Shown here: one piece after another, positions 53,129-63,854 of the stretch
How positions within the stretch are numbered: the stretch's first letter is position 1
How the letters are laid out: each line of letters starts with the position of its first letter
NCBI RefSeq assembly: GCF_900475285.1
Contig: NZ_LS483370.1
Span: forward strand, 3,114,001-3,178,000
Length of the DNA: 64,000 nucleotides
Direction: 5' to 3'
DNA from: Pseudomonas taetrolens
Lineage (GTDB): Bacteria > Pseudomonadota > Gammaproteobacteria > Pseudomonadales > Pseudomonadaceae
Made by a program: the position numbers and the translations under genes
The notes under the pieces: generated by a model
Databases searched by the model: none
What the model saw: the letters and a program-made list of their open reading frames with translations, nothing else
Told to the model about the DNA's origin: nothing

Positions 53129-53869
53129 TTACCCCATAAAGCCCTGAAGCTTGAGTTCAATGGAGCGCGGGTTTTCGCCTTCGGCAATCGACAGGATGCC
53201 TTCGAGCAGCATCTCGCGGTACAACGCCTGGCGCCGGGCAATCGATTTGAGCTTGCTGGCCACCGGCAACAACACCAGGTTGGCACTGGCCACGCCATAG
53301 ATGGTCGCGACAAAGGCCACCGCAATGCCGCTGCCCAGCTGGCCGGGGTCCGCCAGGTTGCCCATCACATGGATCAAGCCCATCACCGCCCCGATAATGC
53401 CAATGGTCGGCGCATAGCCGCCCATGCTTTCAAACACTTTCGCAGCTTCAATGTCACGGCTTTCCTGGGTCAGGAAGTCGACTTCCAGGATGCTCCGGAT
53501 AACCTCCGGCTCCATGCCATCGACCAGCAACTGCAAGCCTTTGCGCGCGTAGTTGTCCGGCTCGCTATCGGCCACGCCTTCGAGACCCAGCAGGCCTTCC
53601 TTGCGGGCCGTCAGGCTCCAGTTGACAACACGGTCAATGCCGCCCGCCAGATCGATATGCGGCGGGAACAGAATCCACACCACGGTTTGCATCGCCCGCT
53701 TGAACGCACTCATTGGCGACTGCAACAACGCCGCGCCCACCGTGCCACCCAGCACGATCAGCGCCGCCGGGCCATTGACCAGGGCGCCGAGGTGGCCGCC
53801 TTCGAGGTAGTTGCCGCCGATAATCGCGACAAAAGCCATGATGATGCCGATCAGGCTGAGCACATCCAT
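53129..53869 (-). CDS. motC: Flagellar stator protein MotC
   Basis: The 246-residue MotA-type protein has four membrane helices. DVLSLIGIIMAFVAIIGGNYLEGG starts it, and the cytoplasmic loop includes RSILEVDFLTQESRDIEAAKVFESMGGYAPTIGIIGAVMGLIHVM. It couples proton flow to rotation with MotD. The start ATG shares one base with the cheB stop (TGATG), and motD follows after 2 bp. Confidence 0.95.
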   Translation of the reverse strand: MDVLSLIGIIMAFVAIIGGNYLEGGHLGALVNGPAALIVLGGTVGAALLQSPMSAFKRAMQTVVWILFPPHIDLAGGIDRVVNWSLTARKEGLLGLEGVADSEPDNYARKGLQLLVDGMEPEVIRSILEVDFLTQESRDIEAAKVFESMGGYAPTIGIIGAVMGLIHVMGNLADPGQLGSGIAVAFVATIYGVASANLVLLPVASKLKSIARRQALYREMLLEGILSIAEGENPRSIELKLQGFMG

Positions 53870-54987
53870 CAGTGGCAGGCCTCGACCAGGTATTTGCCCA
53901 TATCGTCGAGGCTGTACACCGCATCCGCGAGGCCGGCTTTAACGATGGCCATCGGCATGCCGTAAATCACGCAGCTGGCTTCGTCCTGAGCCCATACATG
54001 GCTGCCACTTTGCTTGAGCAGGCGCGCACCTTCCCGGCCGTCCGCGCCCATGCCGGTGAGGACCAGCGCCAAAACTTTGTCACCATAGGACTTGGCTGCG
54101 GAACCAAAGGTAATGTCTACGCACGGCTTGTAGTTCAACCGCTCGTCACCCGGCAGGATACACACCGTACCACGGCCATCGATCATCATCTGCTTGCCGC
54201 CCGGGGCCAGCAGGGCCAGGCCCGGACGCAGGACATCGCCGTCCTCGGCCTCTTTGACACTGATCCGGCAGAGCTTGTCGAGACGTTCGGCAAACGCCTT
54301 GGTGAACGCCGCCGGCATGTGCTGCACCAGCACGATGGGGGCCGGAAAGTGCCCGGGCAACTGAGTCAATACGCGCTGCAAAGCCACCGGGCCGCCGGTC
54401 GAGGTACCAATGGCCACCAGTTTGTAAGCCTTGCGCTTCGGCGCCGCAGACGTCGTCACCGGGGCCGGTGCCGTGCGACTGGCAATCGGGGTCGTGCGAA
54501 CGGGCGACGGGCTGGCACTGGGCACCCGTGGCGTTGGCAGCGGGGTCGAGAGCTGGGGGGCTGGCGCGCTGTAGCTGGACGAGCGACGGTTGCTGCGGGA
54601 AATGCTGTGGACTTTCTCACACAGCAGTTGCTTGACCTTCTCCGGGTTACGCGAGATGTCCTCGAAGTTTTTCGGCAGGAAATCCACCGCCCCTGCATCC
54701 AGCGCATCCAGGGTTACCCGGGCCCCTTCGTGAGTCAGCGAGGAGAACATCAACACCGGGGTCGGACAGCGCTGCATGATATGACGCACCGCTGTGATGC
54801 CGTCCATCAATGGCATCTCGTAGTCCATGGTGATCACATCGGGCCTGAGCGCCAGAGCCTGGTCTATCGCTTCCTTGCCATTGGTGGCAGTGCCGATCAC
54901 TTGAATCGTCGGATCGGCCGACAGAATTTCCGAGACGCGGCGGCGGAAAAAACCGGAATCATCCACCACCAGGACCTTGACTACCAT
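53869..54987 (-). CDS. cheB: Chemotaxis protein-glutamate methylesterase CheB
   Basis: The 372-residue protein has an N-terminal receiver domain ([18 protein letters not shown]; phosphoacceptor Asp in [13 protein letters not shown], about residue 56). A long Pro/Ser-rich linker (about 145-190) leads to a C-terminal methylesterase domain with Ser in [13 protein letters not shown], His in [10 protein letters not shown] and Asp in [13 protein letters not shown] 54987 has GGAG 5 bases upstream. It removes methyl groups from receptors. Confidence 0.95.
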   Translation of the reverse strand: MVVKVLVVDDSGFFRRRVSEILSADPTIQVIGTATNGKEAIDQALALRPDVITMDYEMPLMDGITAVRHIMQRCPTPVLMFSSLTHEGARVTLDALDAGAVDFLPKNFEDISRNPEKVKQLLCEKVHSISRSNRRSSSYSAPAPQLSTPLPTPRVPSASPSPVRTTPIASRTAPAPVTTSAAPKRKAYKLVAIGTSTGGPVALQRVLTQLPGHFPAPIVLVQHMPAAFTKAFAERLDKLCRISVKEAEDGDVLRPGLALLAPGGKQMMIDGRGTVCILPGDERLNYKPCVDITFGSAAKSYGDKVLALVLTGMGADGREGARLLKQSGSHVWAQDEASCVIYGMPMAIVKAGLADAVYSLDDMGKYLVEACH

Positions 54988-55036
54988 AAACACTCCGTTA
55001 GACAGCGCACGGCGAAAATGCCCTGCGCCGCCAGAA

Positions 55037-57232
55037 TCAAATACGCCGTGCGGCGTAGTGCTTGAGCATGCTCGGCACATCCAGGATCAAGGCAATACGG
55101 CCATCACCGGTGATGGTGGCGCCCGACATGCCCGGCGTACCCTGAAGCATTTTGCCCAACGGCTTGATGACCACCTCTTCCTGACCGACCAACTGATCGA
55201 CCACGAAACCGATGCGCTGGGTGCCCACCGACAGAATCACCACATGCCCTTCGCGCTGTTCTTCATGGGCCGCAGACGCCACCAGCCAGCGCTTGAGGTA
55301 GAACAGCGGCAATGCCTTGTCGCGCACGATCACCACTTCCTGACCGTCGACCACATTGGTACGTGACAGGTCGAGGTGGAAAATCTCGTTGACGTTGACC
55401 AGCGGGAAGGCAAACGCCTGGTTGCCCAGCATCACCATCAGGGTCGGCATGATTGCCAGGGTCAGCGGCACCTTGATCACGATTTTCGAACCCTGGCCCA
55501 GGGTCGAATGAATACTCAGCGAACCATTGAGCTGGGCGATTTTGGTTTTCACCACGTCCATGCCCACACCCCGTCCGGACACGTCGCTGATCTCGGTCTT
55601 GGTCGAAAACCCCGGGGCGAAGATCAGGTTGTAGCAATCGGATTCACTCAGGCGATCAGCAGCGTCCTTGTCCATCAGGCCTTTTTTCACCGCGATGGCC
55701 CGCAGGACATTGGCATCCATGCCTTTGCCGTCATCGGAGATCGACAACAGAATATGGTCGCCTTCCTGTTCGGCCGACAGGATCACCCGACCGCCACGCG
55801 GCTTGCCCGCGGCTTCACGTTCTTGCGGGGTTTCAATGCCGTGATCGACAGCGTTGCGCACCAAGTGCACCAGAGGATCGGCCAGCGCCTCGACCAGATT
55901 CTTGTCGAGGTCGGTCTCTTCGCCGACCAGTTCCAGGCTGATTTCTTTATTCAGCTGACGCGCCAGATCCCGCACCAGTCGCGGGAAGCGACCGAAGACT
56001 TTCTTGATCGGCTGCATGCGGGTCTTCATCACCGCGGTTTGCAGGTCGGCGGTCACCACGTCGAGGTTCGACAGCGCCTTGGCCATCGCTTCGTCACTGC
56101 TGTTGAGGCCCAGGCGCACCAAACGGTTACGCACCAGGACCAGCTCGCCGACCATGTTCATGATGTCGTCGAGTCGCGCGGTATCCACCCGAACCGTGGT
56201 TTCAGCCTCGGAGGCGACCGGTTTTTCTGCGCCAGCGGACGGACGCGTCGGCGCCGGAGCAGGCCTGGCGGCGGTTTTTTTCGGTTGCGGTGTGACCAGC
56301 GCTTCCACCGCAGGCGCTACAGCGACGGCAGCCGAGTCGGCCGAGAACTTGCCCTTGCCATGCAGCTCATCGAGCAAGGCCTCAAACTCATGATCACTGA
56401 TCAGGTCCGGATGGCTGGCAGCTTCAGGCGCTGCGGATGGCGCGGCAACCGTGGCCGAGACGGCAGCCTCGGTGACAGGTACGGCGGATGCCTGCAGCGC
56501 ATCGCTGCTGAATGCACCTTTGCCATGCAACTGATCCAGTAACGCTTCAAACTCATCGTCAGTGATTTCATTGCCAGTTTCGGCGGGCTCTACAGCGGCG
56601 GCAGGTACCGCATCGGGTACCGTGTCCGCCACGGTGTCCGCAGAGAAACGCCCCTTGCCGTGCAACTGATCGAGCAGCGACTCGAACTCGGCATCGCTGA
56701 TGTCATCACTGGCGGCGATGGCCGGGGCATCGGCCTTGATTGCATTCAACGAGTCCAGAAGCAACTCGAACTCGTCATCGGTGATATCGCTGCTGTCGCT
56801 GGTCACAGCCGCTGCGGGTTGCGGTTCAGGCACCACCAGCGCTGCAGGTTCTGCCAGGCGCGCCAGTGCCGCCAGCAACTCGGGCGTTGCCGCCGTGACC
56901 GGGCTGCGCTCGCGCACTTGGGTGAACATGCCATTGACGGCGTCCAGCGCTTCCAGCACCACGTCCATCAATTCCGAGTCGACCTTGCGCTCACCCTTGC
57001 GCAGGATGTCGAAAACGTTCTCGGCAATGTGGCAGCACTCCACCAGCTCATGCAGCTGCAAAAAGCCGGCGCCCCCTTTTACAGTGTGAAAACCGCGAAA
57101 GATTGCATTGAGCAAATCCGCATCGTCCGGTCGGCTTTCCAGCTCAACCAGTTGTTCGGACAACAGCTCTAGAATCTCGCCGGCTTCAACCAGGAAATCC
57201 TGAAGGATTTCTTCATCGGCGCCGAAGCTCAT
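55037..57232 (-). CDS. cheA: Chemotaxis histidine kinase CheA with repeated linker motifs
   Basis: The 731-residue kinase has an HPt domain with His49 in FHTVKGG. A long linker follows (about 130-345), then the P3 dimer helices (about 347-410), the ATPase ([23 protein letters not shown]) and a C-terminal CheW-like domain. The linker contains three close copies of a motif, at residues 178-199, 223-244 and 278-299, with core [14 protein letters not shown] then FSxD. A shorter version is at 150-162. A standard P2 domain is not apparent. ATG 57232 has AAGGAG 7 bases upstream. The motifs may dock CheY/CheB or ParP. Confidence 0.95.
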   Translation of the reverse strand: MSFGADEEILQDFLVEAGEILELLSEQLVELESRPDDADLLNAIFRGFHTVKGGAGFLQLHELVECCHIAENVFDILRKGERKVDSELMDVVLEALDAVNGMFTQVRERSPVTAATPELLAALARLAEPAALVVPEPQPAAAVTSDSSDITDDEFELLLDSLNAIKADAPAIAASDDISDAEFESLLDQLHGKGRFSADTVADTVPDAVPAAAVEPAETGNEITDDEFEALLDQLHGKGAFSSDALQASAVPVTEAAVSATVAAPSAAPEAASHPDLISDHEFEALLDELHGKGKFSADSAAVAVAPAVEALVTPQPKKTAARPAPAPTRPSAGAEKPVASEAETTVRVDTARLDDIMNMVGELVLVRNRLVRLGLNSSDEAMAKALSNLDVVTADLQTAVMKTRMQPIKKVFGRFPRLVRDLARQLNKEISLELVGEETDLDKNLVEALADPLVHLVRNAVDHGIETPQEREAAGKPRGGRVILSAEQEGDHILLSISDDGKGMDANVLRAIAVKKGLMDKDAADRLSESDCYNLIFAPGFSTKTEISDVSGRGVGMDVVKTKIAQLNGSLSIHSTLGQGSKIVIKVPLTLAIMPTLMVMLGNQAFAFPLVNVNEIFHLDLSRTNVVDGQEVVIVRDKALPLFYLKRWLVASAAHEEQREGHVVILSVGTQRIGFVVDQLVGQEEVVIKPLGKMLQGTPGMSGATITGDGRIALILDVPSMLKHYAARRI

Positions 57233-57300
57233 GTATGTGCTCCTTGAAGTAGGTCTGTGCGACGCCGTCGGACAACAGCGCCCGCGCGCCAACTCAAGAC

Positions 57301-58089
57301 CTAGAAACCTAAACTGGACAGCAAATCGTCTACATCATCCTGACCGGATACGACGTCATTACGCTTATCGGCATGAATCTGCGGACCTTCACCCTTCGCT
57401 TGGTTTTTTTGCGAATTATTTTCAGCGCGCAGGGCTTCACGGTCATGTTCGATCCCTGCGAAGCGATCGACCTGGCTCGCCATGAGCACCAGCTTGAGCA
57501 GATTGCTTTCGACATCCGTGACCAGTTGCGTCACCCGTTTGATCACTTGACCGGTGAGATCCTGGTAATCCTGGGCCAGCATGATGTCGGTGAGATGAGC
57601 GGACACCACCTGATTGTCGCGATCACTGCGCGTCAGAAAACTGTCAACCCGGCGCGCCAGCTCACGAAACTCTTCAGCACCGATCTCGCGCCGCATAAAG
57701 CGTCCCCAGTCAGCACTCAGGGCTTTGGCTTCCTGCCCCTGGCCGTTGACCAGTGGCGTGCAGTGTTCAACCAGGTCCATGGTTCGATTGGCAGCCGCTT
57801 CCGTCAGGCGCACAACATAAGCCAAACGCTCAGTGGCATCCGTGATCTGCGACACTTCTTCAGCTTGCGGCACCGTCGGGTCAATATGAAAGTTGACGAT
57901 GGCACTGTGCAATTCACGGGTCAGCTTGCCGACTTCCCGATACAGTCCGCGGTCGCGGGTCTGGTTCAGTTCATGAATCAGTTGCACCGCATCGCCGAAC
58001 TGGCCGTTTTCAAGGCTTTCGACCAATTCCCGTGCATGTTTTTTCAGGGTCGACTCAAACTCGCCCAATGTAGATTCTTGCTGCTCCAT
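57301..58089 (-). CDS. cheZ: CheY phosphatase CheZ
   Basis: The 262-residue helical protein has long helices (about residues 5-110) and the catalytic region HLTDIMLAQDYQDLTGQVIKRV near 170, containing the Gln that attacks phospho-CheY (DYQDLTGQ). A C-terminal tail (VVSGQDDVDDLLSSLGF) is the CheY-binding helix. It follows cheY by 21 bp and precedes cheA. Confidence 0.95.
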   Translation of the reverse strand: MEQQESTLGEFESTLKKHARELVESLENGQFGDAVQLIHELNQTRDRGLYREVGKLTRELHSAIVNFHIDPTVPQAEEVSQITDATERLAYVVRLTEAAANRTMDLVEHCTPLVNGQGQEAKALSADWGRFMRREIGAEEFRELARRVDSFLTRSDRDNQVVSAHLTDIMLAQDYQDLTGQVIKRVTQLVTDVESNLLKLVLMASQVDRFAGIEHDREALRAENNSQKNQAKGEGPQIHADKRNDVVSGQDDVDDLLSSLGF

Positions 58090-58110
58090 AACGCCCCCGA
58101 GGCAAACCGA

Positions 58111-58482
58111 TCAGCCGATGCGATCAAAGATTTTTTCAATCTTGTCTTTGAGTGCGATCGCCGTGAACGGCTTGACCACATAGCCATTAACCCCGGCCTG
58201 GGCGGCTTCGATGATCTGTTCACGCTTGGCTTCGGCGGTCACCATCAGCACAGGCAAATGCTTGAGCTTTTCGTCGGCCCGCACGTGGCGCAGTAACTCG
58301 ATACCGGTCATGCCCGGCATGTTCCAGTCCGTCACCAAAAAGTCGATGTGACCCTGGTTAAGGAGCGGCAGCGCGGTAATACCGTCATCTGCCTCGACCG
58401 TGTTGGTGAACCCGAGGTCACGCAACAGGTTTTTGATGATCCGCCGCATCGTTGAAAAATCATCAACGATGAGGATTTTCAT
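58111..58482 (-). CDS. cheY: Chemotaxis response regulator CheY
   Basis: The 123-residue single receiver domain has acid residues Asp7/Asp8, phosphoacceptor Asp52 in [13 protein letters not shown], Thr82 in MVTAEAKRE and Lys104 in VVKPF. ATG 58482 gives the typical [14 protein letters not shown] start. However, the best ribosome-binding site (GGAGG) lies 5 bases before an in-frame TTG at 58494, so a product four residues longer is possible. A REP doublet separates it from fliA. Confidence 0.94.
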   Translation of the reverse strand: MKILIVDDFSTMRRIIKNLLRDLGFTNTVEADDGITALPLLNQGHIDFLVTDWNMPGMTGIELLRHVRADEKLKHLPVLMVTAEAKREQIIEAAQAGVNGYVVKPFTAIALKDKIEKIFDRIG

Positions 58483-58573
58483 GTTCTTGTCCAATTCGAC
58501 CTCCAAGCAGTTTTAAACGCGCCCAGCCTGTGAGCGCGCCATTCAATCAATTCGGTTAATACGTCTCAGAACC

Positions 58574-58640
58574 TGCAGGAGCGAGCTTGCTCGCGATGAG
58601 GCCGCGTAAACCGCATCGCGAGCAAGCTCGCCCCTACAGG
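58574..58640. repeat. REP doublet between fliA and cheY
   Basis: CTGCAGGAGCGAGCTTGCTCGCGATG and its inverted copy CATCGCGAGCAAGCTCGCCCCTACAGG flank a short centre. It can fold into a large hairpin between two cotranscribed-strand genes, likely acting as a terminator or mRNA stabiliser, which suggests cheY has its own promoter. Confidence 0.85.
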
Positions 58641-58652
58641 GGGCCTATGCGA

Positions 58653-59393
58653 TCAGTGTGCTCGCCACTGGGCCAGACGTGCGCGCAATCGTGCGGCGCA
58701 CTGGCTGTGCAGCTGGCTGACCCGCGATTCGCTCACCCCCAGCACCTCGCCGATTTCTTTGAGGTTCAGTTCTTCGTCGTAATACAGCGCCAGTACCAGG
58801 CGCTCACGCTCCGGCAAATTGGCGATGGCGTCGGCGAGCGCCGTCTGAAACCGCTGGTCTTCCAGATCCCGCGAAGGCCCGAGTTGAGCGCTCGCGCCAT
58901 CCTCGTGCAGCCCTTCGTGTTCACCGTCCTGCAGCAGGTCGTCAAAACTGAACAGGCGACTGCCCAGGGTGTCATTCAAAATCGCGTAATAATCATCAAG
59001 GCTTAACTGGAGTTCGGCCGCAACTTCATGATCTTTAGCGTCACAGCCGGTTTTTGCTTCAATTACCCGAATGGCGTCACTGACCATACGGGTATTGCGG
59101 TGCACCGAGCGCGGTGCCCAGTCACCCTTGCGCACTTCGTCGAGCATCGCGCCACGAATGCGGATCCCCGCATAGGTCTCGAAACTCGCGCCTTTGGTTG
59201 CGTCGTATTTGGTCGACACTTCAAGCAGGCCGATCATCCCCGCCTGAATCAGGTCATCCACCTGCACGCTGGCAGGCAAGCGCGCCAGCAGGTGATACGC
59301 AATGCGCTTGACCAGCGGCGCATAGCGCTCGATCAGCTCATACTGGCTGTCGCGTGACGACTTGCTGTACATGCGATAACCGCTGGCCGTCAT
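58653..59393 (-). CDS. fliA: Flagellar sigma factor FliA (sigma-28)
   Basis: The 246-residue sigma factor has region 2 (ELIERYAPLVKRIAYHLLARLP, DDLIQAGMIGLLEVSTKYD) and region 4 (LPERERLVLALYYDEELNLKEIGEVLGVSESRVSQLHSQ). It transcribes late flagellar and chemotaxis genes. Its ATG shares one base with the fleN stop (TGATG). No anti-sigma FlgM is in the window. Confidence 0.96.
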   Translation of the reverse strand: MTASGYRMYSKSSRDSQYELIERYAPLVKRIAYHLLARLPASVQVDDLIQAGMIGLLEVSTKYDATKGASFETYAGIRIRGAMLDEVRKGDWAPRSVHRNTRMVSDAIRVIEAKTGCDAKDHEVAAELQLSLDDYYAILNDTLGSRLFSFDDLLQDGEHEGLHEDGASAQLGPSRDLEDQRFQTALADAIANLPERERLVLALYYDEELNLKEIGEVLGVSESRVSQLHSQCAARLRARLAQWRAH

Positions 59394-60220
59394 CAGATCC
59401 GCCCCCCACCCTGGCGCACCAGACGCTCAACAAAAAATTCCATGTGCCCACGGGGGTTGGCCGGCAATGGCCAGGTATCGACTTTCTGCGCAATGGCCTT
59501 GAACGCCAGCGAGCATTTGGAGCGCGGGAATGCTTCGTAGACAGCCCGCTGTTTTTGCACCGCCTTGCGCACGCATTCGTCGTAGGGCACGGCGCCTACG
59601 TATTGCAGGGCCACATCGAGAAAACGGTCAGTGACCTTGGTCAGTTTGGCGAACAGGTTGCGACCCTCCTGCGGGCTTTGGGCCATGTTTGCCAGCACGC
59701 GAAAGCGGTTCATGCCGTAATCACGATTCAGCAGCTTGATCAAGGCATAGGCATCGGTGATCGACGTCGGCTCGTCGCACACCACCAGCAGCACTTCCTG
59801 AGCGGCGCGCACGAAGCTCACCACCGACTCGCCGATCCCGGCCGCCGTGTCGATCACCAGTACGTCCAGATTGTCGCCCAGGTCGCTGAACGCCTGAATC
59901 AGGCCGGCGTGTTGCGCCGGGCTTAAATGAACCATGCTCTGGGTGCCTGAGGCCGCCGGCACAATGCGAATCCCGCCAGGGCCTTGCACCAATACGTCAC
60001 GCAGCTCGCAACGCCCCTCGACCACATCGGCCAGGGTAAATTTGGGCGTCAGTCCGAGCAGGACATCAACATTCGCCAACCCAAGGTCAGCGTCCATCAA
60101 CATGACGCGCCTGCCCAACTCGGCCAGCGCGATGGACAAGTTGACTGACACGTTAGTTTTACCGACGCCACCCTTGCCGCCGGTCACTGCGATAACCTGT
60201 ACGGGATGCATGCTGCCCAT
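59393..60220 (-). CDS. fleN: Flagellar number regulator FleN (FlhG)
   Basis: The 275-residue MinD-like ATPase has the deviant Walker A VTGGKGGVGKTNVSVNLS near residue 14, MDADLGLANVDVLLGL and VIDTAAGIGESVVSFVRAAQEVLLV. It antagonises FleQ and limits flagellar number in Pseudomonas. It begins 119 bp after flhF ends and overlaps fliA by one base. Confidence 0.95.
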   Translation of the reverse strand: MGSMHPVQVIAVTGGKGGVGKTNVSVNLSIALAELGRRVMLMDADLGLANVDVLLGLTPKFTLADVVEGRCELRDVLVQGPGGIRIVPAASGTQSMVHLSPAQHAGLIQAFSDLGDNLDVLVIDTAAGIGESVVSFVRAAQEVLLVVCDEPTSITDAYALIKLLNRDYGMNRFRVLANMAQSPQEGRNLFAKLTKVTDRFLDVALQYVGAVPYDECVRKAVQKQRAVYEAFPRSKCSLAFKAIAQKVDTWPLPANPRGHMEFFVERLVRQGGGRI

Positions 60221-60339
60221 GATCTTTCTTTACCTTGTCTTACTTAGGCGCGGCTACATAGGTTGGCTGCGCGTTCCCCAGCGGAACAACACCTTGCAGA
60301 CCATCAATGTAGGTACATTGCAACGTAATCGTAGCTAAC

Positions 60340-61653
60340 TCAGCCGACCCGCTTGGGGGGGCTGTGATAGATATCAGCGAACATATCGGCCATGGCCTCT
60401 TCGCTGGGTTCTTCCTGCATTTGCACACTGACTGCACGACTCACCAACTGGTGACGCCGCGGCAGGTGAAGGTCATCGGGGATACGAGGACCGTCCGTGA
60501 GGTAGGCCACCGGCAACTCGTGACCGATGGCCAGACTCAACACCTCACCCAGGCTTGCCGTTTCATCCAGCTTGGTCAGGATGCACCCGGCCAGCCCGCA
60601 ACGCTTGTAGCTCAGGTACGCGGCCGCCAGTACTTGCTTCTGACTGGTGGTGGCCAATACCAGATAATTTCTCGCCTTGATGCCGCGCCCCGCCAGGCTC
60701 TCCAGTTGCAACCGCAGCGCCGGGTCGCTGGCCTGCAGGCCGGCGGTATCCACCAGTACCACGCGCTTGCGTTCCAGCGGTTCGAGCGTCTGACCCAACG
60801 ACTGGCCAGGCGCTACATGGGTCACGGATACATTCAAGATACGCCCCAGGGTCTTGAGCTGCTCCTGGGCACCGATCCGGAAACTGTCCATGCTCACCAG
60901 CGCGATATGCTGCGCGCCGTACTTGAGTACATAACGCGCCGCCAGCTTGGCCAGCGTCGTGGTTTTGCCCATGCCCGCGGGGCCGACCATCGCAATCACC
61001 CCGCCCTCTTCCAGCGGCTCAAGCTCCGGCGTGATAATCATCCGTGCCAGGTGCGCCAACAACATGCGCCAGGCCTGGCGCGGCTCCTGGATGCCCACCA
61101 CTTGCGCCAGCAGATCCCGCGACAGCGGCCCGGACAAACCGATGCGCTGCAGTCGGCGCCATAAATTGGCCTGCTCGGGCATGCTTCCCTGGAGCTGATT
61201 CCAGGCCAGCGAACCCAATTGCACTTCCAGCAACTCCCGCAACCCGGAGAGTTCGGAGCGCATGGTGTCGAACGCATGCTGATCCATCGATTGCATGACC
61301 ACCGGCGCCGGGCGCAGCGGTTCGACCGGGACCGGCTCAATCAACGGTTCGGCGGCGGTCAGCGGCAAACCGGCAAACAGCTGACGGCTGCCCTCGGCAT
61401 CGCCCTCACCGCGCAGACTCAGTTCGGCCTGGGCCGAAACAATCCGTGACTGGGTCTTGCGCAGCTCTTCTTCAAGTTCAATGTTTGGCACCCGGGGTGC
61501 CAGCGCGGACAGCTTGTAATCCAGGGCCGCGGTCAATTCCACGCCCCCGGCAATCCGGCGGTTACCAATAATGGCGGCATCTGCCCCCAACTCATCACGT
61601 ATCAGCTTCATGGCCTGACGCATGTCGGCGGCGAAAAATCGCTTCACTTGCAT
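60340..61653 (-). CDS. flhF: Flagellar placement GTPase FlhF
   Basis: The 437-residue SRP-type GTPase has an N-terminal basic domain (residues 1-100), a helical N domain, and the G domain with P-loop GPAGMGKTTT at 224-233. VLVDTAGL (G3) and CILTKLDETASLGEVLSLAIG (G4 TKLD) follow. FlhF directs the polar site of flagellar assembly. It starts 11 bp after flhA ends, so both are cotranscribed. Confidence 0.95.
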   Translation of the reverse strand: MQVKRFFAADMRQAMKLIRDELGADAAIIGNRRIAGGVELTAALDYKLSALAPRVPNIELEEELRKTQSRIVSAQAELSLRGEGDAEGSRQLFAGLPLTAAEPLIEPVPVEPLRPAPVVMQSMDQHAFDTMRSELSGLRELLEVQLGSLAWNQLQGSMPEQANLWRRLQRIGLSGPLSRDLLAQVVGIQEPRQAWRMLLAHLARMIITPELEPLEEGGVIAMVGPAGMGKTTTLAKLAARYVLKYGAQHIALVSMDSFRIGAQEQLKTLGRILNVSVTHVAPGQSLGQTLEPLERKRVVLVDTAGLQASDPALRLQLESLAGRGIKARNYLVLATTSQKQVLAAAYLSYKRCGLAGCILTKLDETASLGEVLSLAIGHELPVAYLTDGPRIPDDLHLPRRHQLVSRAVSVQMQEEPSEEAMADMFADIYHSPPKRVG

Positions 61654-61664
61654 AAATCAAACCC

Positions 61665-63800
61665 TCAGCCGTTAGGGCCTACTGTCGCGACGATCGTGAC
61701 TTGCTTGTTGTCAGGAATTTCCTGGTACGCCAGCACATGCAGGTTCGGCACCGCCAAACGGCCAAACCGCGAAAGCATTGCGCGTACCGGACTTGCCACC
61801 AGCAAGATCACCGGGTTGCCTTGCATCTCCTGACGCTGAGCCGCATCGATCAACGAACGCTGGAGCTTTTCAGCCATGCTCGGCTCCAGCAAAACACCTT
61901 CATCCTGGCCTTGTCCGGCCTTCTGCAAACTATTGAGCAATATTTGTTCCAACCTTGGCTCCAAGGTGATCACAGGCAGCTCGGACTCAACACCTACAAT
62001 GCTTTGCACGATTGCGCGGGACAGCCCGACCCGCACCGCCGCGACCAAAGCGGCAGTATCTTGACTCTTATGGGCATTATTGGCGATCGCCTCGGCAATG
62101 CTGCGAATATCACGCACCGGCACCTGCTCGGCCAACAAGGCCTGCAACACCTTGAGCAACTGCGAGAGGCTCAACACCCCGGGCACCAACTCTTCAGCCA
62201 GCTTGGGGGAAGCCTTGGCCAGCAACTGCATCAACTGCTGCACTTCTTCATGACCGATCAGTTCATGGGAGTGTTTGTACAGAATCTGATTCAAGTGGGT
62301 CGCCACCACCGTACTGGCATCCACTACGGTATAGCCCAGCGATTGCGCCTGACTGCGCTGGCTGACCTCAATCCACACAGCTTCCAGACCAAAGGCCGGA
62401 TCTTTGGTGGTAATGCCGTTCAACGTACCGAATACCTGCCCTGGATTGATCGCCAACTCCCGGTCCGGGTAAATCTCGGCCTCGGCCAGAATCACCCCCA
62501 TCAGGGTCAGCCGATAGGCGCTGGGTGCGAGGTCGAGGTTGTCGCGGATATGCACGGTGGGCATCAAAAAGCCCAGGTCCTGAGACAGCTTTTTGCGCAC
62601 GCCCTTGATCCGCGCCAGCAACTGGCCGCTCTGATTGCGATCCACCAGCGGGATCAGGCGGTAACCCACTTCCAGGCCAATCATGTCGATCGGCGTCACG
62701 TCATCCCAGCCCAGCTCCTTGGTTTCCAGGGCTCGGGCCGGAGACGGCAGCAACTCTTGCTGGCGCTGCACCTCTTGCAGGGCCTGCGACTTGACCACGG
62801 CCTGTTTTTTCCACATCAGGTACGCCACGCCGCCGGCCACTGCGGCCAGGCTCAGGAAGGAAAAATGCGGCATGCCCGGCACAATCCCCATCACCGCCAT
62901 CAAACCGGCGGATACCGCCAGCGCCTTGGGCGAGGCGAACATCTGCCGATTGATTTGCTTGCCCATGTCTTCAGAGCCTGAAGCCCGGGTGACCATGATC
63001 GCGGCGGCCGTCGACAGCAGCAGCGAGGGCAACTGCGCCACCAAACCGTCACCGATGGTCAGCAAGGCGTAGACCTTGCCGGCTTCGCTGAAGCTCATGC
63101 CGTGCTGGAAGATACCCACGGCCATACCGCCGATCAGGTTGATGAACAGAATCAGCAAGCCGGCGATGGCATCCCCGCGCACGAATTTGCTGGCACCGTC
63201 CATGGAGCCATAGAACTCCGCCTCCTGGGCCACTTCCTGACGGCGCAGCTTGGCCTGGTTCTGATCGATAAGGCCGGCATTGAGGTCCGCGTCGATCGCC
63301 ATTTGCTTGCCGGGCATGGCATCGAGGGTAAAGCGCGCACTCACCTCGGAAATGCGCCCGGCACCTTTGGTCACCACCACAAAGTTGATGATCATCAGGA
63401 TGGCGAACACCACGATGCCGACCACGTAGTTACCGCCGATCACCACCTCGCCGAAGGCCTGGATCACCTTGCCCGCCGCCGCGTGACCCTCTTGCCCGTG
63501 GAGCATCACCACCCGGGTCGACGCCACGTTCAGCGCCAGGCGCATCAGGGTCGCCACCAGCAAAATGGTCGGAAACACCGCGAAGTCCAGCGGACGCAAG
63601 GCGTACACGCACACCAGCAGCACCACAATCGACAGCGCGATGTTGAAGGTGAAAAACACATCCAGCAAAAATGCAGGGATGGGCAACATCATCATCGCCA
63701 GCATCACCAACAGCAACAACGGCACACCCAACTGCCCCTGACCCAATCCGGCCAGACCGTTGCGTGCGGTGTTGATTAACTGAGAGCGATCCAATGACAT
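61665..63800 (-). CDS. flhA: Flagellar export protein FlhA
   Basis: The 711-residue protein has about eight membrane helices in the first 330 residues (VPLLLLVMLAMMMLPIPAFLLD, the FHIPEP-family segment YALRPLDFAVFPTILLVATLMRLALNVASTR). A cytoplasmic domain follows from about 350 to the end, with EVGYRLIPLVDRNQSGQLLARIKGVRKKLSQDLG. It is the core of the flagellar export gate. ATG 63800 is the normal start. A sigma-54-type promoter lies 55 bp upstream. Confidence 0.97.
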   Translation of the reverse strand: MSLDRSQLINTARNGLAGLGQGQLGVPLLLLVMLAMMMLPIPAFLLDVFFTFNIALSIVVLLVCVYALRPLDFAVFPTILLVATLMRLALNVASTRVVMLHGQEGHAAAGKVIQAFGEVVIGGNYVVGIVVFAILMIINFVVVTKGAGRISEVSARFTLDAMPGKQMAIDADLNAGLIDQNQAKLRRQEVAQEAEFYGSMDGASKFVRGDAIAGLLILFINLIGGMAVGIFQHGMSFSEAGKVYALLTIGDGLVAQLPSLLLSTAAAIMVTRASGSEDMGKQINRQMFASPKALAVSAGLMAVMGIVPGMPHFSFLSLAAVAGGVAYLMWKKQAVVKSQALQEVQRQQELLPSPARALETKELGWDDVTPIDMIGLEVGYRLIPLVDRNQSGQLLARIKGVRKKLSQDLGFLMPTVHIRDNLDLAPSAYRLTLMGVILAEAEIYPDRELAINPGQVFGTLNGITTKDPAFGLEAVWIEVSQRSQAQSLGYTVVDASTVVATHLNQILYKHSHELIGHEEVQQLMQLLAKASPKLAEELVPGVLSLSQLLKVLQALLAEQVPVRDIRSIAEAIANNAHKSQDTAALVAAVRVGLSRAIVQSIVGVESELPVITLEPRLEQILLNSLQKAGQGQDEGVLLEPSMAEKLQRSLIDAAQRQEMQGNPVILLVASPVRAMLSRFGRLAVPNLHVLAYQEIPDNKQVTIVATVGPNG

Positions 63801-63854
63801 TGCGAGAAACCTTTAGCAAACTTTTGACGCCATACGCGCCACAAAGCCTGCTTG

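Noticed and set aside
53872..55065. Plus-strand 397-codon frame opposite cheB
   Set aside because: It is an antisense shadow of cheB, whose catalytic motifs are clear.
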